Assembly: GCA_028023455.1 (NCBI GenBank)
Contig: JAQFVV010006273.1
Span: 2,792,001-2,856,000 of the forward strand
From: Epiperipatus broadwayi
Taxonomy: Eukaryota; Onychophora; Udeonychophora; Euonychophora; Peripatidae
DNA length: 64,000 nt
Direction: 5' to 3'
The notes beneath the pieces were generated by a model. The model ran no database searches. It was given only the letters and a program-made list of their open reading frames with translations, and had not been told where the DNA came from. A program made the position numbers and the translations under genes. Below, in pieces: positions 46,120 through 56,215 of the stretch (positions are counted from its first letter, which is position 1; the number at the start of each line of letters is the position of its first letter).

Positions 46120-46450
46120 TTTATATAGGGTGGCCTTCTAGCATTCCATCATCAGATTTTCAATTGGATGGACGGTTGAAGAGTTGGAGTGTATAGTAGA
46201 TTGGAGCCTGTCCATTAAAGTATGAAGATTGTCTATCTTAATATATATCTGAGCACTTATAGTATATATGTGTGGGAGATGATAATCTGGATCAACTGAT
46301 GATTGCTGGTTTAGCATGAAATACGTATATTGGTGATTATTTATCTTTTCAGCATATATGTGCTTGAGTGTATCGGTGTTATTAGATAGAGTGGAGAGTG
46401 GTGGGTCATGTGAAAGTCTGTGCTCATATACCCTATATATTACATATATA
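46120..46450 (+). mobile_element. Solitary family 1 retrozyme-like repeat
   Basis: It matches the 5.6-7.1 kb unit in order: a TGGATGG segment, CCTGTCCATTAAAGTATGAAG, TGAGCA, a TA/TG tract, the hammerhead, and a diverged downstream part. It is a single partial unit about 40 kb from the array, showing that family 1 is dispersed. I could not define target-site duplications. Confidence 0.75.
46278..46345 (+). ncRNA. Type I hammerhead ribozyme, best-preserved copy
   Basis: CUGAUGA lies at 46296-46302, stem II is UGCU/AGCA with loop GGUUU (bounded by a U-U mismatch), GAAA starts at 46318, and stem III is A321-U328 and U322-A327 (last three digits) around ACGU. The triplet is AUA with a predicted cut after 46329. 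Stem I pairs AUCAA (46291-46295) with UUGGU (46330-46334), then AUAAUC (46282-46287) perfectly with GAUUAU (46335-46340), then GAU with AUC at the outside. The UGG bulge between the two stem I helices faces the GGUUU loop, as in natural hammerheads with tertiary contacts. Where the 5.8-kb copy has G-U, this has A-U. Confidence 0.85.
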
Positions 46451-46649
46451 GACACAGGTATATAATAAGCCTGTGTTTTACTTATTACATATGTTTTTAT
46501 ACAATAATTTAAGTAAAACATTGAAAGATTTAAAATTACAAACTTAATAATAATATGATGATATGGTGGTCTATTTCCATCATTTATGATTAAATGTTGA
46601 AAGTATAAAAAAATGTTAAACTTTTCAAATACAGTCAAATTATTAGTAA

Positions 46650-46815
46650 TAATATACAAATAGACAACACGGGTTAGTTAATTATACAACATTTCAAGTA
46701 GTATTATTCTTCACTCTTCTTAAGCTGTTGCTGATCTGACCAGTGACAATATTAGCATAGGAATCAAACATATATTTTTAGATTCTTGAATATCAAATTT
46801 TAAAGCAACAATACT
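46650..46815 (-). repeat. PLE tail fragment
   Basis: The minus strand reads GATTCCTATGCTAATATTG and then a CAGCAAC and AGAATAATAC series, the same order as the 3' tails of the 22-25 kb PLE pair. Only the tail is present. It lies 200 bases from the solitary family 1 hammerhead repeat. Confidence 0.55.
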
Positions 46816-47398
46816 GAGATATTCTGTTTTCTACAGATAAATTTATATATATATTCTAGTATCATCTGTATCTATTTTATCTCGAATCATTTCATAATTC
46901 TACATTTTTGCAGAAAAATCTTCATTTCAGTTTAAGATTCAATATTCTTAAATTATTGGTGTTATGCTAGTATAAAATAATTAATACCCTTAACAACTCA
47001 CCTTTTAAATGATAGATGTTTTCACCATCATGAAAGTTTGGTTTATTGATTGCTTTAATAAAAGTTCTTACTTAAATAAATACTGACAAGATTGTATAGA
47101 TAATTCCATTAAATTTCTACAAGATGATATAAAATTCGTCCTAGTGTTATTGTTTGTAAATAAATCTTAAGAATTTCTCCTATTAACTGCACAATCATAC
47201 TTAAAAATTGGTATTCAGGACCAGAAAAAATCATTATTTTTACATTTCTGATTTAAACATTTAGATACCAACTGTAGTTTGTTAGGATTCAAATTAAGAT
47301 GACAACTTTAAAAAAAATTTCAATCTTTTTAAGATCCATGTATTTTTTCTAATGACAACTTGTTAAAATTCCAAAAAATGCTTTTAATATATAAAAAA

Positions 47399-47548
47399 AA
47401 ACCCACTAAACATCACATGATCACCATTTCTTATGTTTGCTCATAACTGTTATTAAAACAGGCAAAACTCTCCATACAGTAGTATGGCATCCATTGATTA
47501 CTGTGGCTTGCACTGAGTGGCACTACTGTATGAAGAGTTTTTCCTGTC
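47399..47548. mobile_element. Small retroposon (family 5) with 15-bp target-site duplication
   Basis: The 150-base insert is flanked by TTAATATATAAAAAA at 47384-47398 and 47549-47563. Inside, ACAGGCAAAACTCTCCATAC at 47459 returns inverted at the right end, making a hairpin of about 90 bases. A longer copy of the same element is nested in the PLE foldback at 55.8 kb. No open frame. The long target duplication indicates retroposition and not cut-and-paste transposition, although the ends look like inverted repeats. Confidence 0.85.
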
Positions 47549-47935
47549 TTAATATATAAAAAATATATGTAATAAATACTTTTCAAACACAACATGAAAG
47601 ATCAAAAACATATTTTAAAAAACTCATGAAATTGCTGTTAGATCATTGTTTCTATTTAAAAATTTTACTTTATATCTTATAACTATAATCAATATTATTT
47701 ACATATGATCATTCTTTTCATTAAAAAATAGGTATTATTAAAATTAAAAACATATCATTCAGAAAAAATAAGGACATTGGGATTTTTATTTCCACATGTT
47801 TTTGGTCATATGTTTTAAGAATGTGTGATAGAATAAAAGTTTGAAATATATTAACAAAGTTAAATTTAAGAATATGTAAAATGTGTATATGAAATTGAAT
47901 TATAATGTGTTATGTATGTCTTTCTCACTTGAAAA

Positions 47936-48053
47936 AGTAATGTAGTCTTGCATTGGTATTCGAGAGGTCAGCGCGACTGCCTTATAAGCAGTTGCCCAGG
48001 TTGCGGGTTGGCATCCCGGCCGATGCTATGACACATGAGAAACAGTAATGTAG
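47936..48053 (+). mobile_element. tRNA-derived SINE, copy 3, with target-site duplication
   Basis: Body 47946-48043, flanked by AGTAATGTAG at 47936-47945 and 48044-48053. It has D-arm-like GAGGTCAGCGCG, an anticodon arm ACTGC-CTTATAA-GCAGT (loop reads as tRNA-Ile UAU) and a T-arm/B-box-like GCGGGTTGGCATCCCG. It ends GATGCTATGACACATG. It is the best-preserved of the three copies, and identifies the family as tRNA-derived and presumably RNA polymerase III transcribed. Confidence 0.9.
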
Positions 48054-48444
48054 CTGTTTCAAAATACATCTATAGTAAAAAAAGGTTGGTCTGACTTCTG
48101 TGCTGATGAATGGTTATGATAGAATTGAGCTAAAGGTGAAATTCACATTGATAAACATAAAAACTTTGGGAATGTATAGCAAAACTACTGATGATATTTT
48201 TATGCAATTCTCTAATCATGTTAAAAAATTGATAAATAGTATTAAAGTTTAGATCATTATTAATCTACTTTCAATAATAGTTTATGGTTGAACAAATATA
48301 TAAAATAACACAACATTTGTTAGACTAAACTATATTGGAGTTTCAAATACTACATTAATTCAATAAGTATATGTTGATGCTTGACATAGATTAACTTTGT
48401 TATATCTTGTTATTTCAATTAGTATATGGTTAATGCTTTTTCCT

Positions 48445-48775
48445 AGACGATTATAATATTTAAACAGCATTAAACTGTTGCACATGCGCTTTGGATTTTA
48501 AATATAAAATGAATGAATACTAACACCTCAACCACATGATAAAGTCTTTGGAAAAGATCTATTTTTTCCAAAGACTCTATCATGTGGTTGAGGTGTTAGT
48601 ATTCATTCATTTACTTTTCCAAAGACTTTATCATGTAGTTGAGGTGTTAGTATTCATTCATTTTATATTTAAAATCCAAAGCGCATGTGCAACAGTTTAA
48701 TGCTGTTTAAATATTGTTTATAAAAAACATCGCGGCGCTAAGTAAAATAATTGACTAGACGATTATAATAAATAG
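48445..48775. mobile_element. Foldback element with duplicated arm and 16-bp flanking repeat
   Basis: The left arm starts AAACAGCATTAAACTGTTGC near 48461 and runs about 95 bases to CTTTGGAAAAG. The right arm is its inverse (48615-48718), preceded by an extra partial copy of the inner 50 bases (48570-48612). The direct repeat CTAGACGATTATAATA lies on both sides (about 48444-48459 and 48754-48769), as expected for a retroposed insert. A G+C-rich word, CATCGCGGCGCTAAG, at the right end is unique in the window. No open frame. Confidence 0.75.
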
Positions 48776-50916
48776 AAAACAGCTTTTCAGTCATATTAAA
48801 GTCAGATGACTTAAAATAATTATTTTCTAGATTTTTATTATTATGTTGGAAAAAATTATAATATAAAGATATATGATTATATACTTTCAATAAAAATAAG
48901 ATCACACTATGGTTACTATTATAGTTAAACTTAATAAAATAAAATAAAGCCACTGTCTTTAAGATTATTGTTGTGTGTATAATATTTATTTAGAAAATCG
49001 TTACTAAATTAAATACTGTAAAATAAATAATATTAAAAAAGATTAATAATGGAAATAATCTTAAAATTAAATGAATAGTAATTAAATAATGTTTTATAAA
49101 TAAATATAATAGAACTCTAAGAGTGTTAAACACATACTATTTCTGTCTTAAATCAGATAACACGTTGGTTATTTTTTTTGTTTACTAATAATAAAAAAAT
49201 AATAATTATTAGTTTCAATTTTTATCAGATATTTTGATCATCAGTTAAAATTTATTATATTATATTATTGACCTATAAATAATGCAAAACAGTTATTAAA
49301 GTTTAAGTAATACTTTAAACATGAGTTAGATACTATAAATATGAATAATGTTAAAAAACATTAATAACTGAATATAAGTTCAGTACTCTTATGCTTAAAT
49401 CAGTTAATAATATTATGTGCATATAGATTTTACAAACATATTATATAAGAGATGAAATTTTGTATAATTTTGACACTCTGATTTAGGTTTCAATGCATAG
49501 ATATGGCTGACTATTTATTAACTCATTTACATATTTGTGTGCAATTTGCTAATGTATTTAAGTATTAAATCTTAATGTTTTTATATATTTGTACTTATTT
49601 ACATATATCTTGGATATATGATATTTATTTGAGTGGGCAGTTGGCTTTTATATATTGAAGCAATGGATCTGAAAGTCCAATCCATGCTTCACAGTCTCCT
49701 ATAAACTTAATCAGTATTGTAGACCTGAATTAAGTTTATAGCCTAATATCAGCAGGGTTTTGCAATACAGCTAAAATTAATTACGTTTATTAAATTTGTA
49801 TGTGCAGTAAATATTTTCTTTTAAATAAATTCCATTCTAACATTAAATTTCTGTTAGTAAAAATTACTTGTAAAACCTATTAGTCAAACATATATATATA
49901 TATACGTCAAGCGTATATATATATGAGTTAATGCAACATTCTGCTGAAATAAAATGCTTATTTTATTAAAAGAAATAAGAATGTATTTTTCTGTTTAAAT
50001 CTTGTTAAAATATGGCGTATGGTTTTATTTTGAGATAAGCCACCAACATTTTCTAAAGGAATGTATATTTTTAATTAATTAGCCCATTCAAAGCAAATTA
50101 AAGATGGCCTTCTCTTTCTTTTTAATTAATAAAATTCAAAGTTTAAAGAGAGAAATTTAGAATAAAAAAGCAAAAGTTATTTTTGGAAAATGTTATTTTG
50201 AAACAAAGGAGCATGGGGGGGGGGCTTATCAAGATCTAAGATCATACGCAAAACAATAGAAGGTAGCTTACAAAAAAGTATAAATAGGAGAGAGAACAAA
50301 AGACTTGGCTATTCAGAGTTTTCTTGTTGCCATTCAGATTTTCCTTTTGGAGATAGTCATTCAGAGTTTGCTTTTGGCTTGCTGAGATTTCTCTGTAGAG
50401 AATTCATTCAGATTTTTCCTGTGCTTTGAACCTCCCAAATTTTGCTTCTTGTATCTATTTTGCTCAAAAAAAAGTTATTCAACTGTTGTCCTCAAAATCA
50501 CGGAGAAGTTTGAACATGCTACAAGCTAAAAGTCATATGAATTTGATGAATTCTACCATGCTAGGTGGTTAGGCAAAGCTTTGTCTGCCACTGAGGCCCT
50601 AAATACCATCAAAATGCCATAGTATCCACCTAATACTAATCTGAACTTTGTGCCATGTCTGTAGGACTTTTCGTAAAAGCATGCTACATATTTCCACTTT
50701 CCTTGTCCAGGCAAATACCTATCGATGGACGGATCAAGCCACACAGGTCAACAGAACATGACCAAAAAACCAGGATGGTCATTGTATCTCTCCTCATGAA
50801 TTATTTATTATTCCACCCTTTTGATCATACCTTTCTTAATTGCTTATTGTAGTATATTTCTGAAATGTTTTATTTAATTATATTTGTGATGTAACCATTT
50901 CATTAGACTAGTCTTG

Positions 50917-50952
<36 letters not shown>

Positions 50953-52100
50953 TGATCATCTATCTATATATATTTAACCCTTTTTCCTTCACTATTCTTC
51001 ATTACTAACATGTATAAATATTTTGTATTCCATTGTGGTTAAGTTTAAAAGTTAATTTTTCATTAAAATATCTTTCCAATTTCCTTTAATGTTTGTAAAT
51101 GAAATACGAGTTAGTTTCTTTTGTTTGCCAACTTAATCTCTTCGATGATGTCTCTTTTGTCTGCCATTAGCTCATTATGTATATCTTATTTAGCTATATA
51201 CATTTTAAATAATTTTAAACTGTTTTTAGCGCAAAGCAATTAGAAAATGCTTTGCAAAAGATTTTTTTATTGTTTTTTTATCGAGGAGAGTCAAGTTGAC
51301 AATTTTATTGAAATTGAAAAAAAAAGATTTAGACCGCAAAAATATTATATCATTACTATCTGTTTTTATTGCCTAATTAGTTTTTTATTAATCCACAGGG
51401 GAATAGCGGAGGCCATTAGAACATTACTAACATTTTAAAGTTATTAATTAAATATATTATTTAACTAAAAAGCTTGAAGTTTCTAATTTTATTATAATGC
51501 TTTATTTTACTTTTCCAATGATCCAGGCACGCAAAACACATTTTTCATAGTACTTTTATGCACATTTAACTATTTAGCTTCATAGGTGTTCCCGTCCATG
51601 TCTCTACCCTGATGCTAAGCTTGGCCGAATGAAAAGTAATTTATGTGTGTCTCAGATAATGTTGTTGGTTCGTAGTTAGCCTCGAGAATAGGCGAATAGG
51701 GCAGAGGTCATAGTATTCTTGATTTAATATCTCATGTATGGGTGGCCTCGAGGTACTTTCGCCAGTATTCGAACTGGGTTAAACCAACATACATCATCTG
51801 ACTGTCACAATATATATATATATAATAAAATAAATATTCAAATCTGAAGTAATTTGTCTAATTTAATCTTTTTATTTATTTAAATGACCTTCATATTCAT
51901 AGCATTAATGATTTCACTTTAGTGCTGTCATTGCCTTATTTATTCAAATTTCCTGAGGATATTAATTACAATACTCTGTGGTCATTAGTTCAATTATTTG
52001 CCATTGTAATGAACCAAATGATTATTTAATCCGTCTTTTCCTACCATTCCACTCTTCATATGTAATCAATCTTTCTTAAGGTGAAATGTTTACTAATAAA
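48776..52100 (-). other. Intron interior, no gene recognised
   Basis: A block at about 50200-50850 stands out by composition, with a TATAAATA word at 50280 and a 63-codon minus-strand frame (50744-50553) reading GQGKWKYVACFYEKSYRH. I do not recognise it; an old LTR or other repeat is possible. A TA tract lies at 50920-50950. The rest is plain A+T-rich DNA. Confidence 0.35.
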
Positions 52101-52118
52101 AATTATAAAATGATTGTA

Positions 52119-52149
<31 letters not shown>

Positions 52150-52154
<5 letters not shown>

Positions 52155-52335
52155 AATTATAATTGTAATTAGCTATTATATACAGTCTTTCAATCTGCAG
52201 AAGTACTTTCAGTTAAATCCTTAATCCTCCTCAACTGCTATTAAGTTCAAAAAATATAATGGAAGCTATGTTTGAGGAGGGTTAAGGAATTAACTGAAAG
52301 TACTTCTGTGAATTGAAAAGCTATATATAATAGTT
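52150..52335. repeat. Palindrome with hammerhead-like arms (family 4)
   Basis: Arms 52160-52235 and 52270-52345 are inverted copies containing AGAAGTACTTTCAGTTAA, with a TTCAAAAAATATAATGG centre and TA tracts outside. The left arm (minus strand, 52238-52197) has stem I GCAG/CUGC, core UUGAGGA, stem II around GGAUUAAGGAUUUAACU, GAAA, AGUACU and triplet CUU. The right arm (52272-52308) has the same core and a 6-bp stem II. C3 is U in both. Confidence 0.6.
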
Positions 52336-52405
52336 AATTACCATTATATTTATTATTTTTATTGTTATTACAATAGTTTTTAATTAATGGACATTTTATT
52401 TGTAT

Positions 52406-52409
<4 letters not shown>

Positions 52410-52485
<76 letters not shown>

Positions 52486-52522
52486 TTGACAAAGATTACT
52501 GGGATAATTGAAAGTGCTCACA
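52410..52522 (+). repeat. TA/TG microsatellite ending in a third family 4 motif
   Basis: Long TA runs with a TG stretch lead into 52482-52522: UUGACAA, extra A, stem II GAUUA/UAAUU (one G-U), GAAA, then AGUGCU and C. This is the family 4 hammerhead-like layout again, with U at position 3 and A at position 8, but weak stem I. Confidence 0.5.
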
Positions 52523-53705
52523 TATGTATTAAAAAAATAAATGCAACATGCACATCTATCTTGAATATTATTATTAATAAGAATTATTAAAAATTCTATT
52601 ATTGATTTTTATATATTAATTGCATACAAGTTGGTAATTTAAAATTATAACTTTAATGACTTTTTAATTATACTAATATGTAAATAATCACAATGTAAAA
52701 AAATACATATAAGCCCTAAAATTATTAAAGGAAAGAAATAACCATTAAATTTTAATTTTGTTCATCATCCATTCATTAAATATACAAATAATAACATGAC
52801 ATCATAATTGAAATAAGAAAAAAATATAAACCTAAATTGACAAGATATATATAGAACAGTTAACAGAAAAAGAGATCTAAATATTTTTATTTTTTTCACT
52901 TATTGAAGATGAAATGGAGATTCAAATATAACTCTAATTAGTCAATATATTGAGTAAAATAAAAATATGAACCCATTGCTCAAAGTCATTTGATAACAAT
53001 CAGTAAATCATCAATTCTTCAAATGAGAAAATAATTTCAGGGGATAGAGACGAAACCATGCTTATCATTAATATACATAAAAATATATTTTACAAGTATA
53101 AAAAAAATTTCTTTTGGTAATCCTATTAAAGCTGAATATTAAAAAAGCCAATTATTTTATTATTTATAGGATTATATAAAATAAAACTACATTATCAAGT
53201 TTTATTAGAACTAATAACATCAAATAACATTCTAATATGGTTACATAGCTACGATTGTCTAGAGGGAAAGAAATATTGTAGAGATGGAATGTTAATCATA
53301 CTACTATAATGTCAAATCTGATTGTAAAGAAAAATAATTACTACCTATTGATGATAAACATTGGATAATAATAAACTAATACAAACCTTAGAAAACCCTT
53401 AGATGGAAATTACTTTCATAAATGAAGGAATGGAGCCATTATCTGAAAATTCCAAAAGCACTTAAACATGGAATAATATATTTTAAAAGATGAGAAAGAA
53501 AGGATCCTTAAAATGAAAATTTATTTCATTTGTCAATATAAATTCTAGACTCAACTATGCATTAATATCATATATATATATATATATATATTAATTCTAA
53601 TATTTTCACGGATAAAAGAGAGGAAGGTACTTGATATTGTACTGAAATGTCAGCATTTAGCTTTTTCACTACATGGAATATCCCGCAAATAGTAATAATA
53701 ATATG

Positions 53706-53743
<38 letters not shown>

Positions 53744-55141
53744 GATTTTCTTTTTATATTTTTTTTTATTATTTTCTTTCTTTTAATAATAGGGCAATAT
53801 TCATTCAATTATTTTTTAAAGTTATTGATATTTAATGATTATTAATAAAATATAATGGTAAAGACACCAAGTTAACTTAATAACCATTGAGACTATCTAC
53901 AGATTAAAAGGGTAAGACTTTCTGTTCTATCTACTTTTAGATATATATACTATGACAATTATAATATTATACTATAAATGTAATTTATTTGTTATAATTA
54001 ATATATTAATTAAATTTTTGTTTTGTTATTCAGAATGAATGATTAACATTCTGGTATAAGTGAGTTATTCTATCATATGTTAACATCATAACATTCTGGT
54101 ATAAGTGATTTATTCTATCGTATGTTAACATCATCAAGAATAGACTTCAAAGTAAAGGATAATATTTATAACATATCCATGTGATATAATATCCTGGAAA
54201 TATGAAAGTCCACTATAAAATATACATTACTATTTGAACAAAGAGACAAATTTATTTTGTTATAATATTGAACTATTTTATTCAGATAATAAATGATCAT
54301 CTATCGTGATAGTAATAGTATATCAATGATAGTTTACTATATAATAAAGATGTGAGAACAAAGGATGATCATATTTATTTCATTTTACATTTTTTGTTAT
54401 AATTTATATTATGTTAAAGTGAATAAAGAATAGAGTTTGTTATTTATATGATTTCACTAAATATAAGTTATTATAATTATATTTATGATTATTTATCTAT
54501 TTCATAATTCACCATATTACAACATACTGTACAAACATATAATTGGTATACCCGCAGAATATAATCATACCCCTGAACTAGAACTCATGTATATTCATCC
54601 TGAGTTTGAATTTCATGGAACAACAGGAGCAGATTAGAGAATACATGAAACAGGCAAATAAAACAAATTTCCTACTATTTTAATATAATAATTTCCTAAT
54701 TATATTGATGAAATAATTTATATTATCACATTGCATCTAGTATTTGATGAGCTCTCCAAAGAACAATAATTTCAATGTCTGTTGATTGTTGGATGGTAAA
54801 GGCTTTAGCAGTTTTTACTTTTTGTTCACTCCTAATGAATAAACAATAAAAATGCAATTAACAATTGGATAGCAAAGTAGACTGATTAAAATTTAGCGAC
54901 AAGAAAAATAAACACTGATTGAAATCTGAAAAAAACCAGAATTTCACCTATTATCGAATGAAATCCTAATCTTGAATATAATAATATCCTAATTTTTATA
55001 TGCAAACATCTTCATATCTATCTGTAAATAACTTTATAAAATAAAAAATCATTAAGGGAAAATTTCAACTTTTTAGAAACTAACTATGATTACATGGAAT
55101 TATGAATTTTTTTTTTAAAAAATAAAAATAAAAAAACTTAC
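52523..55141 (-). other. Intron interior with a 45-bp direct repeat
   Basis: At 54045-54134 a 45-base unit starting AACATTCTGGTATAAGTGA is repeated twice. CA and TA tracts lie at 53570-53590 and 53706-53745. No gene is seen. Confidence 0.6.
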
Positions 55142-55266
55142 AAGTTAGGGTTGTAATTATTACCAAATAAAATATTTTCCCTAATTGTTTCTGTAAAAAT
55201 CCATGCTTGCTGAGACACATAGATAATTTCACCATTTATAACCATTTCACCCTTTTCAAGTCGCAA
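55142..55266 (-). CDS. ABCC5: ABCC5-like transporter exon: NBD1 Q-loop
   Basis: A 125-base exon with acceptor AG at 55268-55267 and donor GTAAGT. It reads LRLEKGEMVINGEIIYVSQQ, then AWIFTETIRENILFGNNY. The Q-loop glutamine is in YVSQQAW, and T-I-R-E-N-I-L-F-G is the family hallmark following it. It joins in phase to the Walker A exon across a 72-base intron, the shortest of the gene, and ends with two bases of a split Leu codon completed by the 36.1-kb exon. Confidence 0.93.
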
Positions 55267-55338
55267 CTACAAAAAATTGTTTATTGTAATTTTCTGTTCT
55301 TATAAATTTCTGCAAAACTTATGTTTTTTAATACTTAC

Positions 55339-55410
55339 TTCACCAAGAAGGCCTGCAAGAAGACATGTTTTTCCACTACCTACACTGCCACTTATTCCAA
55401 TTAAGTTTCC
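55339..55410 (-). CDS. ABCC5: ABCC5-like transporter exon: NBD1 Walker A
   Basis: A 72-base exon of 24 whole codons, with acceptor AG at 55412-55411 and donor GTAAGT. It reads GNLIGISGSVGSGKTCLLAG and LLGE; GSVGSGKT is the ABCC-type Walker A that binds ATP phosphates. It is the first exon of the gene I can find in this window; the upstream exons for the first membrane domain should lie at higher coordinates, but none was recognised up to 64000. The five exons together give about 205 residues covering NBD1. The absence of stops and conserved splice sites argue for a live gene. Confidence 0.93.
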
Positions 55411-55484
55411 CTAAAAGTATATAAAAATGTAAAATTGAAATGATTATATGTAAAGTAACAAAACTTTTGCTTGCTTTACTATAC

Positions 55485-56215
55485 ATTATATATTAAAAAC
55501 ATAAAGCTAAACTAGTCAATAAAATAATTAAAATTATCCAAAATTTACAACTAAAACAAACTAGCCAAAGAAAATATATTGTAAAATACAATCAATAGTT
55601 TCACTATTACAAGCATATTTCTCAAGTGTAAAAGACTACAAGATAACAAATTTATACTAACCTTACTCACAATTTCACTTACATCCCTAGTAACCTTAAT
55701 ATTAAAAAAACTTTTAAATAAGTTACTTGATTCAGAATCAAAGTGTTAATAATGAAGATTCTTTAAATTTTTTTTTATTATTAAAAAATTACGATTCTGA
55801 AACAATTAACTTATTTAAAAGTTAAACCACCAAACATCACATAATCATCATTTCTTATGTTTGCTCATAACTGTTATTAAAACAGGCAAAACTCTCCATA
55901 CTGTAGTGCTACAAGCCTGAAACTAGTCTGGAGATATTAGATGAGTATGCACTAGATATGGATTTTATGCACAAGCCTTCTGAAATCCATTGATTACTCT
56001 GGCTTGCACTGAGTAGCACTACTGATGGAGAGTTTTTCCTGTTTATTTAAAATTTCTTTTATATTAAGGAAATATGGGTATAAATTTGTTATCTTGTAGT
56101 TTTTTACACTTGAGAAATTTGCTTATAACAGTAAAATTGTTTGTGTTTTAGAGTTTATTTTCTTTGGATAGTCTGATTGAGTTGTGAATTTGGAGTAATT
56201 TTGATTATGTATATT
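55485..56215. mobile_element. PLE foldback remnant interrupted by a nested retroposon
   Basis: The left arm (55500-55745) matches the minus-copy PLE tail and C-terminal end of the 7.8-12.2 kb family (AAGCTAAACTAGTCAATAA, TCTCAAGTGTAAA words). The right arm (55785-55823 and 56053-56210) is the inverse, with TTTTTTACACTTGAGAAAT. So the same head-to-head PLE pair arrangement exists here in shortened form. The right arm is split by the 55824-56042 insert. Confidence 0.7.
55824..56042 (+). mobile_element. Family 5 retroposon, long copy, nested in PLE
   Basis: Flanked by TTATTTAAAAGTT (55811-55823) and TTATTTAAAATTT (56043-56055), a 13-base duplication with one difference. The first 60 bases and last 60 bases match the 47.4-kb copy; the middle has an extra segment, including GAAACTAGTCTGGAGATATT (55940), which looks like the 3' half of a hammerhead (GAAA, short stem III, GUC, stem I strand) with CUCCA upstream as possible partner. 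A complete CUGAUGA is missing. Confidence 0.8.

Noticed and set aside
47459-47548. MITE with terminal inverted repeats (cut-and-paste DNA transposon)
   Set aside because: The 13- to 15-base target duplications and the extra unpaired 5' segment fit retroposition better.
50553-50744. Minus-strand 63-codon frame reading GQGKWKYVACFYEKSYRH
   Set aside because: No family match, stops on both sides, and no exon signals.
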